From positions 1,116,001 to 1,180,000 of the forward strand of contig QUOL01000002.1 in assembly GCA_009761415.1 (NCBI GenBank): a stretch of 64,000 bases of DNA. The letters run 5' to 3'. Each line of letters starts with the position of its first letter. The first letter of the stretch is position 1. Below are positions 45,725 to 57,252 of the stretch, piece after piece. The notes under the pieces were generated by a model. The model did not search any database and had not been told where the DNA came from. It saw only the letters and a program-made list of their open reading frames with translations. The stretch is from Sarcomyxa edulis (taxonomy: Eukaryota; Basidiomycota; Agaricomycetes; Agaricales; Mycenaceae). The translations under genes were made by a program, and so were the position numbers.

Positions 45725-46630
45725 ATGACCACCCCTTCTGACGACATCCTTTCTTGGACCAACCAGGATCCTCGCGAAAGCCAGCTCTTCAACTCCTGGG
45801 GCGTGGTATACCGGTTCCAAGTACTTGTTATCCCCTCATCACGCGTCACGCAACGCTGATATTGAATACTGAATTGTCACCTCGTCCATAGACTAAAACT
45901 ATGCCCGGCGGACACACCGTCACGCAAGTGTGGCGAGCTGCCCGTACCAATAAAGAAGAACGAGTCGCCAAACTCGAGTGGTCACCTAACGGTGGTCTCG
46001 GGCGTGCCCTCCTTGGAAAGGTATCCATTTTTGTTAGGTCTTGCGCCAGACCCATCCCCAAGACTTGCTAACTCATCTATCGTCTGTTTATGTAGAACAT
46101 ATCCGCCATGAGCGACCTTATGCGCTATGATCGTTCTCGCGTGAGTGTAACCCAATCACGGTGACAGATATAGAGCCTCATCTGACCATTTTATCTCCAG
46201 AGCGGGCGCTGCTTCACTGGTCCTGACGGTCTCGAATATATGTGGCGGACTAGTCCAAAGGGTTCTGACCTCCTTGTCAGTGATATCTCTATCTTCCTCT
46301 AGTCAGCTGAGACGCTCACCACCCCTTCACAAAACAGCTTCACGACCCGAACGACATAGTCATAGCCTTCTATCGCCCCCTTCGGCAGACGCGATATCAG
46401 ATAGGTGATGTGTTCGGAGAGTTGCACCTTTTGCGCGCGGCGGGCGCAGGTACAATTGTCAGTCCGTTCCTCTACTACATATATGCGTGCATGCGTGCAT
46501 GAGATTATCGCCGTCTAAATCCAGAACTGAACTGACCCGCGTGTTCACTCAGATGCATCCTCCAATGATGGACGCCGTCATCGTCACCGCCATGCTTTAT
46601 CGATTCTGCAGCCAATGGAACCTTTTTTGA
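45725..46630 (+). CDS. DUF6593 family protein (copy 1)
   Basis: ATG 45725 (MTTPSDDILSWTNQDPRESQ). Exons join as VVYRFQTKTMPGGHTVTQVW, RAARTNKEERVAKLEWSPNG, NISAMSDLMRYDRSRSGRC, FTGPDGLEYMWRTSPKGSDL, LHDPNDIVIAFYRPLRQTRY and MDAVIVTAMLYRFCSQWNLF. The pattern (N-terminal beta region, RxFxGPDGxEYxW, LxD/xDIVIAFY, then a C-terminal helix with a long aliphatic run) is that of the basidiomycete DUF6593 family. About 190 residues, no signal peptide. Function unknown. A second member lies at 57253-58009. An intron carries a TGCGTGCA mini-repeat near 46486-46502. Confidence 0.8.
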
Positions 46631-47241
46631 GATCTCTAGATATCGTCGGCTGCTGCCGGATCTATCAAAAGTGGCCTCGCCATAGATTTAACCTTTTGAA
46701 TTTACACTTACTACTCAGGAACTCTGCAGCTGTACCACCACTCATCACTTGGCATTCCGACTCATCATTCACCACTCACCACCACCACTCACTGGCTTCA
46801 TGCATCTACCTACAGCACTACTATCTACCTACATACTAACCCATCTACACTGTACTATCTCAACATCCTGTTCCAAAACTTGCTCGTATTATATTCGCGA
46901 AATAGCAGTAATCCTTATTCCCGAGAATTAATTCATCCGCGGGGCTTGCGATTTGCAAACGATTACCACCCATCGATTCCGATTGCACTAAACAATAAGA
47001 AATCAACCAGGTGAAGGATTCTTCACGCGGAAACTAGGATAGGGAGTTTACAGCTTCACCGTCGCCCGAGTTGAGATGCAGATGTGAAAGGTTGTTGGCA
47101 AAACGACTGTTTCGATGGGAAATCCCTTCGTGCATACATGATACACACTAGATAGTAGTACTAGTACATGGACGATATGCAAAAAACCATCGTTTAACCG
47201 TCATCCGACCATAGGACTCACCGATCCCTCGTCGATCCTTC
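46631..47241. other. Convergent intergenic region
   Basis: No gene seen. It holds CAC/CTAC-rich low-complexity DNA at about 46760-46860, probably untranslated tails of the flanking convergent genes. Confidence 0.5.
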
Positions 47242-48643
47242 TCACAATTTAGCCTTCGCCTCTGGTTCCCCTTCCGATGTCACCACATCCGCAATCTCAT
47301 CTACAATGCGGATGACCCATTCAGTACCCTCATCGCTGGCGAGCCACTTGTCTTCTTCGCTCAGGTCAAACGCACTATTGCGCGCTTTGAGGAGCCCGAA
47401 AACATGACTGATAAGTTGCGGTCCGACTCTTTCCTCCGTACGGAGGCATGCTACACCTACGACGGAGCCCATGGCTCTGCTAATGTTTCCTTGGTTTGGA
47501 TCTTGAGCGGCGTCCGCTACGACGTCATTGAACGATTTGGTTCGGCCTGGCATGGGGGAGAGAACCGCGCCGTAGCATTGAATGATGAACGCTACATAGC
47601 AAGTAGACGAGTTTTCGAAGCGGACGGGGCAAAGACGGGAAGAGTTTTAATTAGCGTTCCGAGGCAGTGATCGCGCCATCGAATCGAGATTGTAAGGGGA
47701 AAAGAGAAGAAGTCGGTGGTCTAGAATTCGGAATCTGCAAAATGAAAAACCGAACTCACAGATGAAATCGGGATGATAGGAACCTAGTTTGTTGTAGAGC
47801 TTTTGAGCGAAAGGCGTGTAGATATCGTCCCATAGGGATTGTCCCCGTACGAGGGTCGCCTCAATGTTCTCTGGTGTCGCGGTCCTGTTGATGAGGAAAA
47901 AACCAGATAATTAGGATTGAAGCATATGCACAACGTATTCAGAAATCAACAGAGAGGAGACGAGGAAGTTTCAGAAGAATTTCCCCACCACCACCAAGTA
48001 GTGCTGGGAAGCCCAGGCTGACATATAATTGCATACCTATGTGATTCGGTTCTCAAAGATGATTTCACATCATCCTCTAGCGCTTCTGTCAGCGCAGCCA
48101 GGGATAATATTGTCTGTTCGAATTCAGAAGAACGCGTTCAGTCCCCAAGAACATCATTGACCACGACTTTAAACCTCATTAAACTCACTCTCGGAACGCC
48201 AACGAAGATGACGCTTTTCAAAGCCGACTCCCTCATGAGAGCAGCCTTATTGACAGCATCCGCGACGCTGCTTCGAGATGCAGGATCGCCCGGTTCGCGC
48301 CGGGTCACGAAACGGTATAGGTCCCCGATGGTGGACGGTCGATTCGCGGTCAAGAGCGTGCATGTCTGTGGGAATTCATTGTCATTGAGAATCGTTTCAA
48401 TGTTGCAGGTCAAGTTTCGAGGACATGAGAGAAGTGTTACACCAGCAACGAGGAACAGAACGTATGATAGAGTCCGGAACGCACAGTCAATACCAGCCAG
48501 CCTGTTTCAGCCTTGCGTTGTCTCGCGTCGCGGAAGGTGCTGGAGAAGACCGCGCTTAATTTGGAGAGTGGTGGACTGGGTAGTACTCCTGGGTTTCGAA
48601 GAGTTATGAGGTGCTTTACGGAGGGAGGGAGATGGGCAACCAT
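47242..48643 (-). CDS. AhpD-like (carboxymuconolactone decarboxylase fold) protein
   Basis: ATG 48643 (MVAHLPPSVKHLITLRNPGV). Spliced blocks are FSSTFRDARQRKAETGWLVL, LLTANRPSTIGDLYRFVTRR, NKAALMRESALKSVIFVGVP, RTILSLAALTEALEDDVKSS, GQSLWDDIYTPFAQKLYNKL, SRAMGSVVGVACLRTEERVG and QLISHVFGLLKARNSAF. The helix pattern and the MREALLKSxxFxGVPR motif match fungal AhpD-like proteins. The Cys-x-x-Cys redox pair of bacterial AhpD is not visible, so peroxidase activity is doubtful. The cellular role is unknown. Four or five short introns. Two ACGCGT boxes lie upstream at 48728 and 48747. Confidence 0.75.
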
Positions 48644-49347
48644 TTCAGTGAGAAAGAATGTTGCTGGTGGGAGACAAGATAGGAGAGTCGTACTAGATTA
48701 GGCTATTTGCGTCTCATCATGTGACCGACGCGTCGGCTAAGACCTTACGCGTCTTTCCCCGACCCAATCCTCCAGTCATTGACTTATGAATGCGAATTTG
48801 TGCATCCTTCTATGACCTATGCGCTGTACCTTGTACTACGGTCTTAAGCTTCGACTCTTTAGCGATATAAACCTCTTCACTCGTGTCTCCAATCTAGCAA
48901 TATAAGTAACTCTCAATTGATACCATCATCCCAATCCGTCCACACTCGAGAGATGGCACCACAGGTTTATCATCTATATAAGCAGACCACACTAAATCAC
49001 CCAGTAATTCAAGTACTCGAGCTCTAGCTCTACGTGTACGTGTGTAATAATGCTTGCCAAATCGCTCACGAATCAATCACGAGCTGCATAAGAGAAAAGT
49101 ACAATCCATGCACTTTATACGAGGAGACAAACAGGAGAACCAGACCATTCGTAACCTGAGAAAGAGGACACTGTTGTAGAGGATAAGAAGGAAATAAAAG
49201 AGGATAAGAAAGAAATAGATGGAAGATATATGTAATCAAGGGGTTGGTGCGGGTATCGGGGTTCAAGACCATTGAAACAGATCCGGGGGGAATGAACGGG
49301 GATGTGGGGAAGGGGAGGGAAGGATTAAGTCATGAACGGAAGAGGGC
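48644..49347. other. Promoter of AhpD-like gene, 3' region of GH128
   Basis: No gene seen. It contains GACGCGTC at 48727 and a purine-rich AGGAAAGAG tract near 49160-49230 beside the GH128 end. Confidence 0.5.
48727..48734. promoter_or_regulatory. GACGCGTC upstream of AhpD-like gene
   Basis: Octamer about 85 bp upstream of ATG 48643, with a second ACGCGT at 48747-48752. Double occurrence close to the start codon resembles the CDT1 arrangement. Confidence 0.4.
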
Positions 49348-50766
49348 TTATGAGCTGATGTATTGCCAACCAAGATCAGTAGGTTCCCCGCTTGACGCCA
49401 TGAGCTGATTAGCAGTGTTGACACCTTGCATGTCGTGCATAATACCTGTTTCATAGAGATAGTACATCAGAGAAAGAGACGGGAAAAGAGCAAACATATA
49501 ACGCACCGAAAGCAAAGTAGTAAGGAACCCAGTCAGCAGCGTCCATGTAAGAAGTGACAGTTCCCATGAAGCTGTAAACTTCGCTCTGACTGCATTGAGC
49601 GCCACCGTTGAAGTTCTAGGTATAATAGATAGGAGCGTTAGTAATAGAAGATCGGTATTTGGAAGGGAAGAAGATAGTACCTGGCAAGCAAACTCGGTGG
49701 GAATGACATCATAACCAAACGTGGTGTGGAAATCTTCGATGTACGCAATGAAAGCCTCGGCGCTAACGTCGTACCAGTGGATAGCGACAGCATCGAACTA
49801 TGATAAGGGAAAGCATAAGTCACATCCAGACTGGCTTGAACATGAGGACTCACAGTGCAGGACGTGCAATTGCCGAAGAACTCTGACATCCAAACCTTAC
49901 CGTCAGGGGCAGAGGTGGTGGCGGGCGAGACGAGCTTGTATCCGAGGGCCTTGAGAGGTTGAATGTAAGTCTTCCAGAGTTCGGCGCCGTGCTCGGGGGT
50001 CATGTCAGACTGTCCAGACTGGTTAGGTCTGGAGCGCGACGCGTCAGATATGGCACCGATGAGAAAGCATGAACGTGATGGACGTACTCGTTCATACCGA
50101 AAACGGTATCAGCGTAACCCTCAGTTACCAACTCGACGAATTGATCGATTTGGTTATCACCCCACAGCATAGGAATGGGGTTGAAACCGAGGGCCTTGGC
50201 GGTGCTTGGGTACGATGGGCTCCATGTGTAGAGTCTGACGATGGAGAGTATTGAGTCAAAAGAACAAGGCTATGAAATGGGGAGACGCACTGAGAAACCT
50301 TATCGGTCTTGTAGTACTTGAGGGAGGAGTCGTCGCCGTTCGGCCATGCGAGACCGACTTTGCCTCCGGTCCAGCCGCTGCTGGAGACAGTGGTGGAGCT
50401 GGCCTTTGCAGAGGTGGCAGCTTTAGTGGTAGAGGCCTTGGTGGAAGACTTCTTGGTGCTAGTTGTGACGGCAGCAGCAGCGGCGGCGGCCTGTGTGGTG
50501 GTGGCCTGAGCCTGGACCGAGGTAGACGTGGCCTCTACTACCGAAGTGGAGGTGGTGGAAGCGGTAGGAGCAGCCCGTGTCTTGCAACGCTTCGAAAGAC
50601 CTGCCGAACGTCTCTTCTTTGCGAGTGCGCTGTGACCATGAGCGAACTGACGGTTGTTAGCGTGTGGGTCGAGAGAAAGAGCGTCAACGGGAGTGGCGCC
50701 ATATGAGCAGGCGAGGACGGCGAGGGACGCGATGGCCAAGAGGTTTGGGAGGTTGAAGGGTGCCAT
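49348..50766 (-). CDS. GH128 secreted glycoside hydrolase (Asl1-like)
   Basis: Putative beta-1,3-glucanase of the cell wall. ATG 50766 starts a signal peptide (MAPFNLPNLLAIASLAVLAC), then a KKR-containing propeptide and a low-complexity Ala/Ser/Thr/Lys linker encoded by GCN and ACN repeats (about 50400-50560). The catalytic domain reads KVGLAWPNGDDSSLKYYKTD, LYTWSPSYPSTAKALGFNPI, PMLWGDNQIDQFVELV, FGMNEPNQSGQSDMTPEHGA (acid/base Glu), VWMSEFFGNCTSCTFDAVAI, HWYDVSAEAFIAYIEDFH and VIPTEFACQNF (nucleophile Glu). It ends DLGWQYISS. Both Glu are present. An intron carries another GACGCGTC (50038-50045). Confidence 0.92.
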
Positions 50767-51403
50767 TGTGAAGATCGTTACGTGTGTATTGTACTAGAGT
50801 TATATAGTACTACGTCGGAATGAGTGTAGAGATAAAGAGAGTGGGCTGGCCAATAAAGTGGACCGCGGAGAGAAGAGGGATCTGGACAGAAGCGTTGGTG
50901 GCAAAGATGAAAAAAAGAATCCGATTATTCTCCTGCCAACTTTAAATCTGTTTCACAACGACTGCGCACGGACCTGCCAAGCATCCTAAGCGTACTAGCA
51001 GCATGCCTACCTACACCAGCGAAAGATCCCAATAATTCGCGTAGCTACGGATTCACGCGACGGGGCCACCATCCCCTTCATTCTGGACCTGATCACTTCC
51101 AGCTTTTCTTCAGCTTTTGACGCCAGATTTTCACTACTATCGCTGCCACGTAACATCCTCTTCAAACACTCTCTGCTGCCAGGATGGTTATTGTTGGCCG
51201 TTGCTGGGCCTTCGTGCTCGTTGCCAGCCCAACCAGTGGTCACGTGATATTATTGACAGCTGTTTTTTCTACAAAAGGTCGCGCCTCTTTCTGGCTTTCC
51301 CTTTTTTTCTCTAACCTTCAAGTTTGACACGAAGAAACCGGTTCAACAAGTTCAGCGTTCACCCAACTACAAATCACCAAGCTCACCCCTCCGACTGCTC
51401 AAC
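50767..51403. other. Divergent promoter GH128 / RRM protein
   Basis: A CTATATAA TATA-like element reads on the minus strand at 50800-50807, 34-41 bp upstream of the GH128 ATG. Pyrimidine-rich DNA precedes the RRM gene. No gene seen; short frames around 51007-51243 lack motifs. Confidence 0.5.
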
Positions 51404-52591
51404 ATGTCTGACGCCCCCGCCGCCCCAGTCACAGAAAATGGCGCGCCTCCGGCTACGCAAGAGAATGTCGAACAAGAAACTCCCGGTTTCAAGGTACTAT
51501 CTCATCACTACTTTCTCTCTACAACTCACTTAAATTCCACATAGGTCTTCGCTGGCAATCTCGCGTACTCCACTACGGATGAAGGGCTGAAGGCTTTCTT
51601 TGCACCTGTAGCAAGCGACATGTACGTGGCACAGCATCCCCCTCTTTTACATCAGTTTTACTCACATCAATCCTCTCAGCCTATCCTCTGTCATCATTCT
51701 ACGTGGCACCCGCTCTGCGGGATACGGATTCGTCGCCTTGTCTACCCCAGAGGCTGCAGAAAGGGCCGTCGAGCTCCTTCACAAGAAAGAACTCGACGGC
51801 CGCGAGGTCATTGTCGAGGTCGCAAAACCCTCGGACCAAAAGGACAAGGAGAAGAAGGAGAAGAGGGCCAAGAGACGTCCCGGCAGGCGCGGCAGCAAAG
51901 CTGTTCCCGGAGAGGTATCAGAGGCTGAAGCCAATGGTGACGCCGCCGAGAAACCAGAAGGTACCACTGCCACCCCTGGTACCGACGAGGCCGCCAAGCC
52001 CAAGAAGAAGAAAAAGTCCAGCGTATGTTATTTTACGTATCACCAGACTAATAACTATGTACTAATTTTGCCCCACAGCGCAAACCCAAGAAGACCGAGG
52101 GAGAAGCCGACGCTTCTGCCACCCCAGCTGCACCAGCTGAGGGAGCAGCCGCCGATGCACCCAAGAAGACTCCCCGCGTCCGCAAGCCCAAAGCACCCCG
52201 TACACCCCGTCCCGCCGGTGAAGACCCAGCAGGCGAGCCCTCCAAGACTATGCTATTCGTCGCGAACCTCGGATTCAACGTCGACGATGCTGGTCTCAGC
52301 GCCCTGTTCACTGACGCTGGAATCAACGTCGTCTCTGCCCGCATCGTTCGCAGGAGATGGGGACAACCCAGAAAGAGCAAGGGTTACGGCTTCGTTGACG
52401 TTGGCAACGAGGAGGAGCAGCACAAGGCTATCGCTGCTCTCGAGGGCAAGGATGTTAGCGGCAGAGCTATTGCTGTCAAGATTGCAGTCAACACCCCACA
52501 TGAGGAGGAAGCTGCTGAAGGTGAAGCTCAGACCGAAACCAAGCCCGAGACTGCCGCCATTCCCGAGGTCCCCGTCGTGGTTGCTGCCTAA
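51404..52591 (+). CDS. Two-RRM RNA-binding protein (Sbp1-like)
   Basis: ATG 51404 (MSDAPAAPVTENGAPPATQE). RRM1 has RNP2 FKVFAGNLAYSTTDEGLKAF and RNP1 GTRSAGYGFVALSTPEAAER. A long Lys/Pro/Ala-rich linker follows (KDKEKKEKRAKRRPGRRGSK, AAKPKKKKKSSRKPKK). RRM2 has TMLFVANLGFNVDDAGLSAL and KSKGYGFVDVGNEEEQHKAI. The tail is acidic (HEEEAAEGEAQTE). Two RRMs around a basic linker resemble yeast Sbp1, though the linker here is not RGG-rich. Three short introns. Codon usage is strongly C-ending, which suggests high expression. Confidence 0.9.
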
Positions 52592-52943
52592 ATACCCCCA
52601 CCTCGCCATTTATGCTAACTGGATGCCCTTCCCCTCCCAACTCCTCTCCTTATTCACGTCCCCCATATTATGTTTATCGTGTTCTCTATGACAGGGATTT
52701 CCTCTGTGGATAGCTTTGACAGATTTTCCCCAACGTTACGACCACGCTTTAAAGTGCTCAGCCGTCTGGTAGTTTTTAATAACTTGTCTTTCTAGTGTCT
52801 ACGTTCAATATGACACTTTTCGTTCCCCTTCTTATCTTTTCAATGCCACGAATTTCACGAATAAGAATTGCCATTGCATAAGAATTTCGGACTGATTTTG
52901 GTCACGTTGTAAGGCGCGTCGTGTTTTACCTTCCGCCACAATC

Positions 52944-54366
52944 ATGGCAGACGACGAGGATGACTATCTCTCCGACAAATTCCTGCTTGAAGCCTCCAAA
53001 CCACCACCCTCAGCAGCTCCAAAGACATACTCACATCTCCGTAAAGAGGCTTTACGGCAAGCTTTTCTCAAAAGCGAGCAGAACAAACAGAAAAGCCAAC
53101 GTCAGCTCAGGGAAGAAGGACTGAGCAAAAGTCTGTTCGAAAGAGTCAAGGAGGAGGAGGACTCGGGGGTGGTGGCCTCTGGGAACAAGGCTCTTTCAAT
53201 CATGATGAAGATGGGATTTAAACCTGGGCAGGCTCTTGGGAAAGACGCCAATACAAGTGCTCCTGCCGCCGACTCGAGCAAGCCCGAAATACCCGACCAT
53301 GAAGGTTCCGCAGGCATAGGACATACAGAGCCATCGTCTTCGTCTACCCTTCCTTCCACTTCCATTGAACCATCGAACCCCACCATTACCGGGAGTTCAC
53401 ATCACAAGATAGAACCCATACCGATAAACGAATGGGCCGGTATGTCCTATCCACTTCCCATCGTTGCCCACCTCCCAGTTGATAACCTAACTTTATATTC
53501 TGCTTCTACAGGCAAGAAGGGTATTGGCTTGGGCAAACGCGCCCGTTCACCCACGACCACGTCGGCGGAACGAGTGGCCAAAATGGCCAAAATGGAGGAA
53601 GAGAGCTCAAACGCTCACCTCTCTTTCCGCGACCGTGCACGGCAAGAATACGAAGAGCGCCGCGCAGAAGGCAGACTGGCTCCTGCACAACGTACATGTG
53701 TGACCTTGGATGAGAAATCGGGGATTTCGGTGAGGTTTCCATGCATGTGGTCGACTTCCCTTTTCGTTATCTTTCTCTTTCCTCCCTCCCTCCCTCCATC
53801 TTTTTTTTTTCGTATCATACCTTTTCGTAACAACCGTGCTAACGCAATCCTTGGATGTGTGGGATCTTGCTACAGTTCAATATCCTATGGCTGAATCCCC
53901 AACGACCGGATTCGTTCCCTGAGGGTCTGACGGAAGCTCTCGCTCTCCGTACAAACCTGGTGATCCATCCCGAGCGAGACCGGGAAGGACAACGGAATTC
54001 TGTAGAATCTCGTCTGCGCGCTCAAATGCGAGCCGACGCCCTTCACTCGGTCGAGGGTGACGACGACGATCTCGATACGATAATACCCCCGGGTCCAACA
54101 CAAGAATTCTCTACGGAAACTCTACAGGAGGCCGTCCAATTCCTGCGCTTGAATGTAAGGTGCCTCTTCACCCTTTCACCCTACCGTGTTTTATTTATTT
54201 TTGGCCGTCTCCCCACTCTTAAAAATAGGCGAAAGACCGACTGCAATTGGTCCTTGCATATCTGCGCGACAAATACTCGTATTGTTTCTGGTGCGGGACC
54301 CAATATGACGACACAGATCAGCTGGAAGATCAGTGCCCAGGTACGCTGGAGGAAGACCATGATTAG
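52944..54366 (+). CDS. GPATCH11: G-patch protein GPATCH11/CCDC75
   Basis: ATG 52944 (MADDEDDYLSDKFLLEASKP). Visible parts: a basic helix SHLRKEALRQAFLKSEQNKQ; the G-patch NKALSIMMKMGFKPGQALGK continuing after a Ser/Pro insert with NEWAGKKGIGLGKRAR; the helix FRDRARQEYEERRAEGRLAP; and the C-terminal zinc-binding DUF4187-type end LAYLRDKYSYCFWCGTQYDD with EDQCPGTLEEDHD. The order matches GPATCH11, a predicted splicing or kinetochore-linked factor in animals. The insert within the G-patch is long. An intron holds a CCCT repeat followed by T10 (53781-53810). Confidence 0.9.
53781..53810. repeat. CCCT repeat plus poly-T in intron
   Basis: About four CCCT units, a short CCATC spacer and ten T, serving as the pyrimidine-rich part of a GPATCH11 intron. 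Confidence 0.7.
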
Positions 54367-55013
54367 ATGTTCAAGTCATATGTGGCGACGACTCGGACTC
54401 GGGACTTTATGGGTCTGTTGTTTGTATTCTATGAGGTGCCTACGGTTACGAGTAACAGTTAGGCTTTCCAGATTTGTTGTATTTCCTAGCTCACTATCGA
54501 CCGTTTCTGAGTCGAGTATCTATCATACTTATCCAAGGTTTGGTCGTAATCTAATGCCTATCATCGTGTTTCTTTGCTACCAGGGTCTGCATCTCGCTAT
54601 CAGAACTACCACCGTTCTCTTGGATGATTACACTGTTTATTCATTTATTTGCTATGGATACCAAAGAGAAATTGGATTCTGAGGCCCAAAGTAGAGAACA
54701 CGAGTATCTGTCAACGAGATAAACGAAAGTGGTATGTAGTGCTGCATAATGACGATGGTGAGGTAGCTGTCCGAGTGCAAATCAATCCGAAAGGAATGGA
54801 AAAGGTTTTTTGGTAGACCGCAGAAAAAAAAACGAATGTGACAGTGAAGATGCTTCTAGTACAAGTCCGATTTTGCCTTTTGTCAAGTTCGACGGTCTCC
54901 TCCCGCCCCGCGACTCCGATGTTGTTGGGTTCTAGTGTACAGCGGATGTACAAGTGTCAAATAATAATTAAAGAAAAAAAGGAAGAGGAAACAATCTGTG
55001 GGGATATAAATAA
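54367..55013. other. Convergent intergenic region
   Basis: No gene seen; probably 3' untranslated DNA of GPATCH11 and the Ser/Pro-rich gene. Confidence 0.5.
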
Positions 55014-55913
55014 TCATGCGATTTGAATGCTGTGGCCCCGTCGGTGGTCACCCAAGTCAGCTGAACGAGGGGGTGTGGAAATTCTGACACCGGTGTTATA
55101 CCGGCGATGGCGTCGAGTGTAATAGGGACCGACTTCCAGGATATCTGGCAAGGGTTTCGTAGTTGCCACGACGGGTGAGTTGAGATCAGAGTCGAGATCG
55201 GAATTGGGAGTGAGTGGAAAGGAGTCTGAGCTGGAAGACCGAGGGAAGAAGAGAGGTGGAAGTGTTGGGAGGGTAAATGGCATGGGAGAGTCTGAGCGAT
55301 CTTCGTATATGGCTTCACGATTGAACGTGGGGGAGATGGGGGATGTCCCAGGAGTCTTACGACGAACGTAAGTCGATATCGGAGTGTTCGCTGACAGATC
55401 GGAGGACGATCCGTACACATGCACAGTTAGATTGTTGCGTCTGCGAACGCGTGGAGACGATGGGCGAGGCGATGTGGAATACGCCTAAAGTATTGATTAG
55501 CGCGCTGACAAGTAGATTGCACAAACGTCAATCCTCACCCTGATAGATGACTGATCATAGTCGGATGAAGTGGGAGACAAAGAAGAAAAGCTTCCACGGC
55601 TTGTGTGTGACTACGATAGTTTAGTCAGTACGACACGGAGAATGGAATAACTGCCACTCACAAGTCCTGAAGAGTAGGGAGAGTACCTCGCTGCACGGCT
55701 GCGTGATGACCCAGCATCTCTCAATGCAGGACTCGATTTAGCCCTGATAGGAGATGGTGCAGTAGTAAAGATAGAAAGACGTGGTGAAGATTCTGCGGAC
55801 GAAGGGGGGGAAGGGGACGGCGATGGAGAGGGTGAAGGGTTCTCTGGTGCCTTGGTTGCCGGGTCAAGACCAAGAGTGGCCATAAGTTCCACGAAAGAAG
55901 GAAGGGTGGTCAT
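55014..55913 (-). CDS. Ser/Pro-rich hypothetical protein
   Basis: Not recognised. ATG 55913 (MTTLPSFVELMATLGLDPAT) suggests a short N-terminal helix. A run of alternating Ser-Pro (PSPSPSPSPSPPSSAESSP) follows, then low-complexity Ser/Arg/Pro sequence (SRSRAARYSPYSSG). After two introns come SSIRAYSTSPRPSSPRVRRR, NNLTVHVYGSSSDLS, STYVRRKTPGTSPISPTFNR and PLPDILEVGPYYTRRHRRYN. The end is RRGHSIQIA. Probably intrinsically disordered with many SP/TP phosphorylation sites and a conserved-looking N-terminus; possibly a cell-cycle or polarity adaptor, but that is only a guess. Confidence 0.7.
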
Positions 55914-56740
55914 TTTGAGGATTAGGGTAAACACAGTGAGGGTATATGTAGGTCTTGAGGGTTGAAGGCAGCAACCAAGAGGCCAAGAGGCAACGCATTC
56001 GAAAAGAGACAGAATCCGGTATATGTACCAGTCAGATGCCTTAGAAACAGCCCACGGTCGTGTTGTAACGATGGACTACAATTATCATGGAGTCAGGTCA
56101 TATTCCTCGGTCGGCAAGGAGATGGCGCAGATGGCTCACTTTAGCGCCGTTCGGGTTCGAATTCTGGTTGAGACAAAAAGACCGGGCGGTCCATCTGTAT
56201 GCATAGTAATCATTAATAGCAGCAGTGGGTAGTACTCTACCTTGAGGCTGTCGTTATGAATGCAAGAACGGGGCGAGCTGGGCTGGAGAGAGAACAGGGC
56301 GCGAACCAATCAATATTCATCTCCATCACTCTCCATCAATATGGTTGAACACAAGTTGAGCATGTATGTCTCTGTCAACTCCAGTCCAGCACGGTCTGTC
56401 AAGTCGGCAATTCTTTTGCATTGGTTGTCCACCAGTCTCTGAGTGACTGATGCAAATCCACACAGCCTCGCAGCTTCGCAGCGATGAAAATATGGAATTA
56501 GAACGAATTTCGTCTATTTTCGTGACTGCGGGACGATCAGGATAGACGTTTTAAGTCTACAATCTAGGGTCATGGGTGCCGGTGATGGAGAACATGCAGA
56601 TTCTGAAGTTGTTTCGCACTGAAAGCGACGGTAGAATTCGAGATCATGATGGAGACTCTTGGAGAGGCGCCGGCCTCAACTGGCGGTTGACCAAATTCGG
56701 CCAAGACGGTTTTTTCGTTTCTCACTCTCAACGTTCGACC
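55914..56740. other. Divergent promoter region upstream of RPB12
   Basis: About 0.8 kb, no gene. It includes a B-box-like GGTTCGAATTC at 56152-56162, but no foldable tRNA around it, and a CATCTCCATCACTCTCCATC repeat-like stretch near 56317-56336. Confidence 0.45.
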
Positions 56741-57068
56741 ATGAACCAACAGCAAGGAGCGTCCAACCCATCCCAAAACCCAGGGGGTGCTTATATCCCA
56801 GCACCCCGTCAAGATATGGAGTACATATGTGCTGGTACGAATCAGGCAGCAGTTCAATGACATGTTATATGTTCTTACAATCTCATGCGGTTGCAAAAGA
56901 TTGCGGTGCCAAAAATGAGATCAAATCAAGAGAACCTATCCGTTGTCGAGAGTGTGGGCATCGCATCATGTACAAGAAGAGAACAAAACGAAGTGCGTCC
57001 ATTTTTCTTGTCAATTCTCCATCTTGGAGCTAACCCGCCACTCAGTGGTTCAATTCGAAGCTCGGTGA
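56741..57068 (+). CDS. RPB12: RNA polymerase I/II/III shared subunit RPABC4 (Rpb12)
   Basis: Small zinc-ribbon subunit common to all nuclear RNA polymerases. ATG 56741 gives [16 protein letters not shown], then [11 protein letters not shown]; after an intron, [19 protein letters not shown] then [12 protein letters not shown]; after a second intron, the last exon encodes MVQFEAR. The zinc ligands are the two CxxC pairs CADC and CREC. About 70 residues, standard length. All junctions are canonical and in phase; the second intron splits the Met codon. Confidence 0.97.
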
Positions 57069-57085
57069 CCTTTGCATCGGTTGCT

Positions 57086-57103
57086 CATCGCATCGCATCG
57101 CAT
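57086..57103. repeat. CATCG pentamer repeat
   Basis: Three CATCG units plus CAT, just downstream of the RPB12 stop codon; a simple microsatellite. Confidence 0.7.
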
Positions 57104-57252
57104 TGTAGCTCCCCATCTCTTCGCGAAATGTACATCATAATATCATTAATCCGAGAGCGGGCATGTGTAGGTATTACAGGGAGAATGCAGGCATCTTTCG
57201 GGGAGAGGAAATGCCTTTAGCCTTCAGGACAGCCTCGTTGATACTACGTCTG

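Noticed and set aside
46486..46502. TGCGTGCA repeat as a possible regulatory array
   Set aside because: Lies inside an intron of the DUF6593 gene and is too short to be more than a simple repeat.
56152..56162. B-box-like GGTTCGAATTC suggesting a tRNA
   Set aside because: T-stem would need several G-U pairs and no acceptor or anticodon stem can be folded around it.
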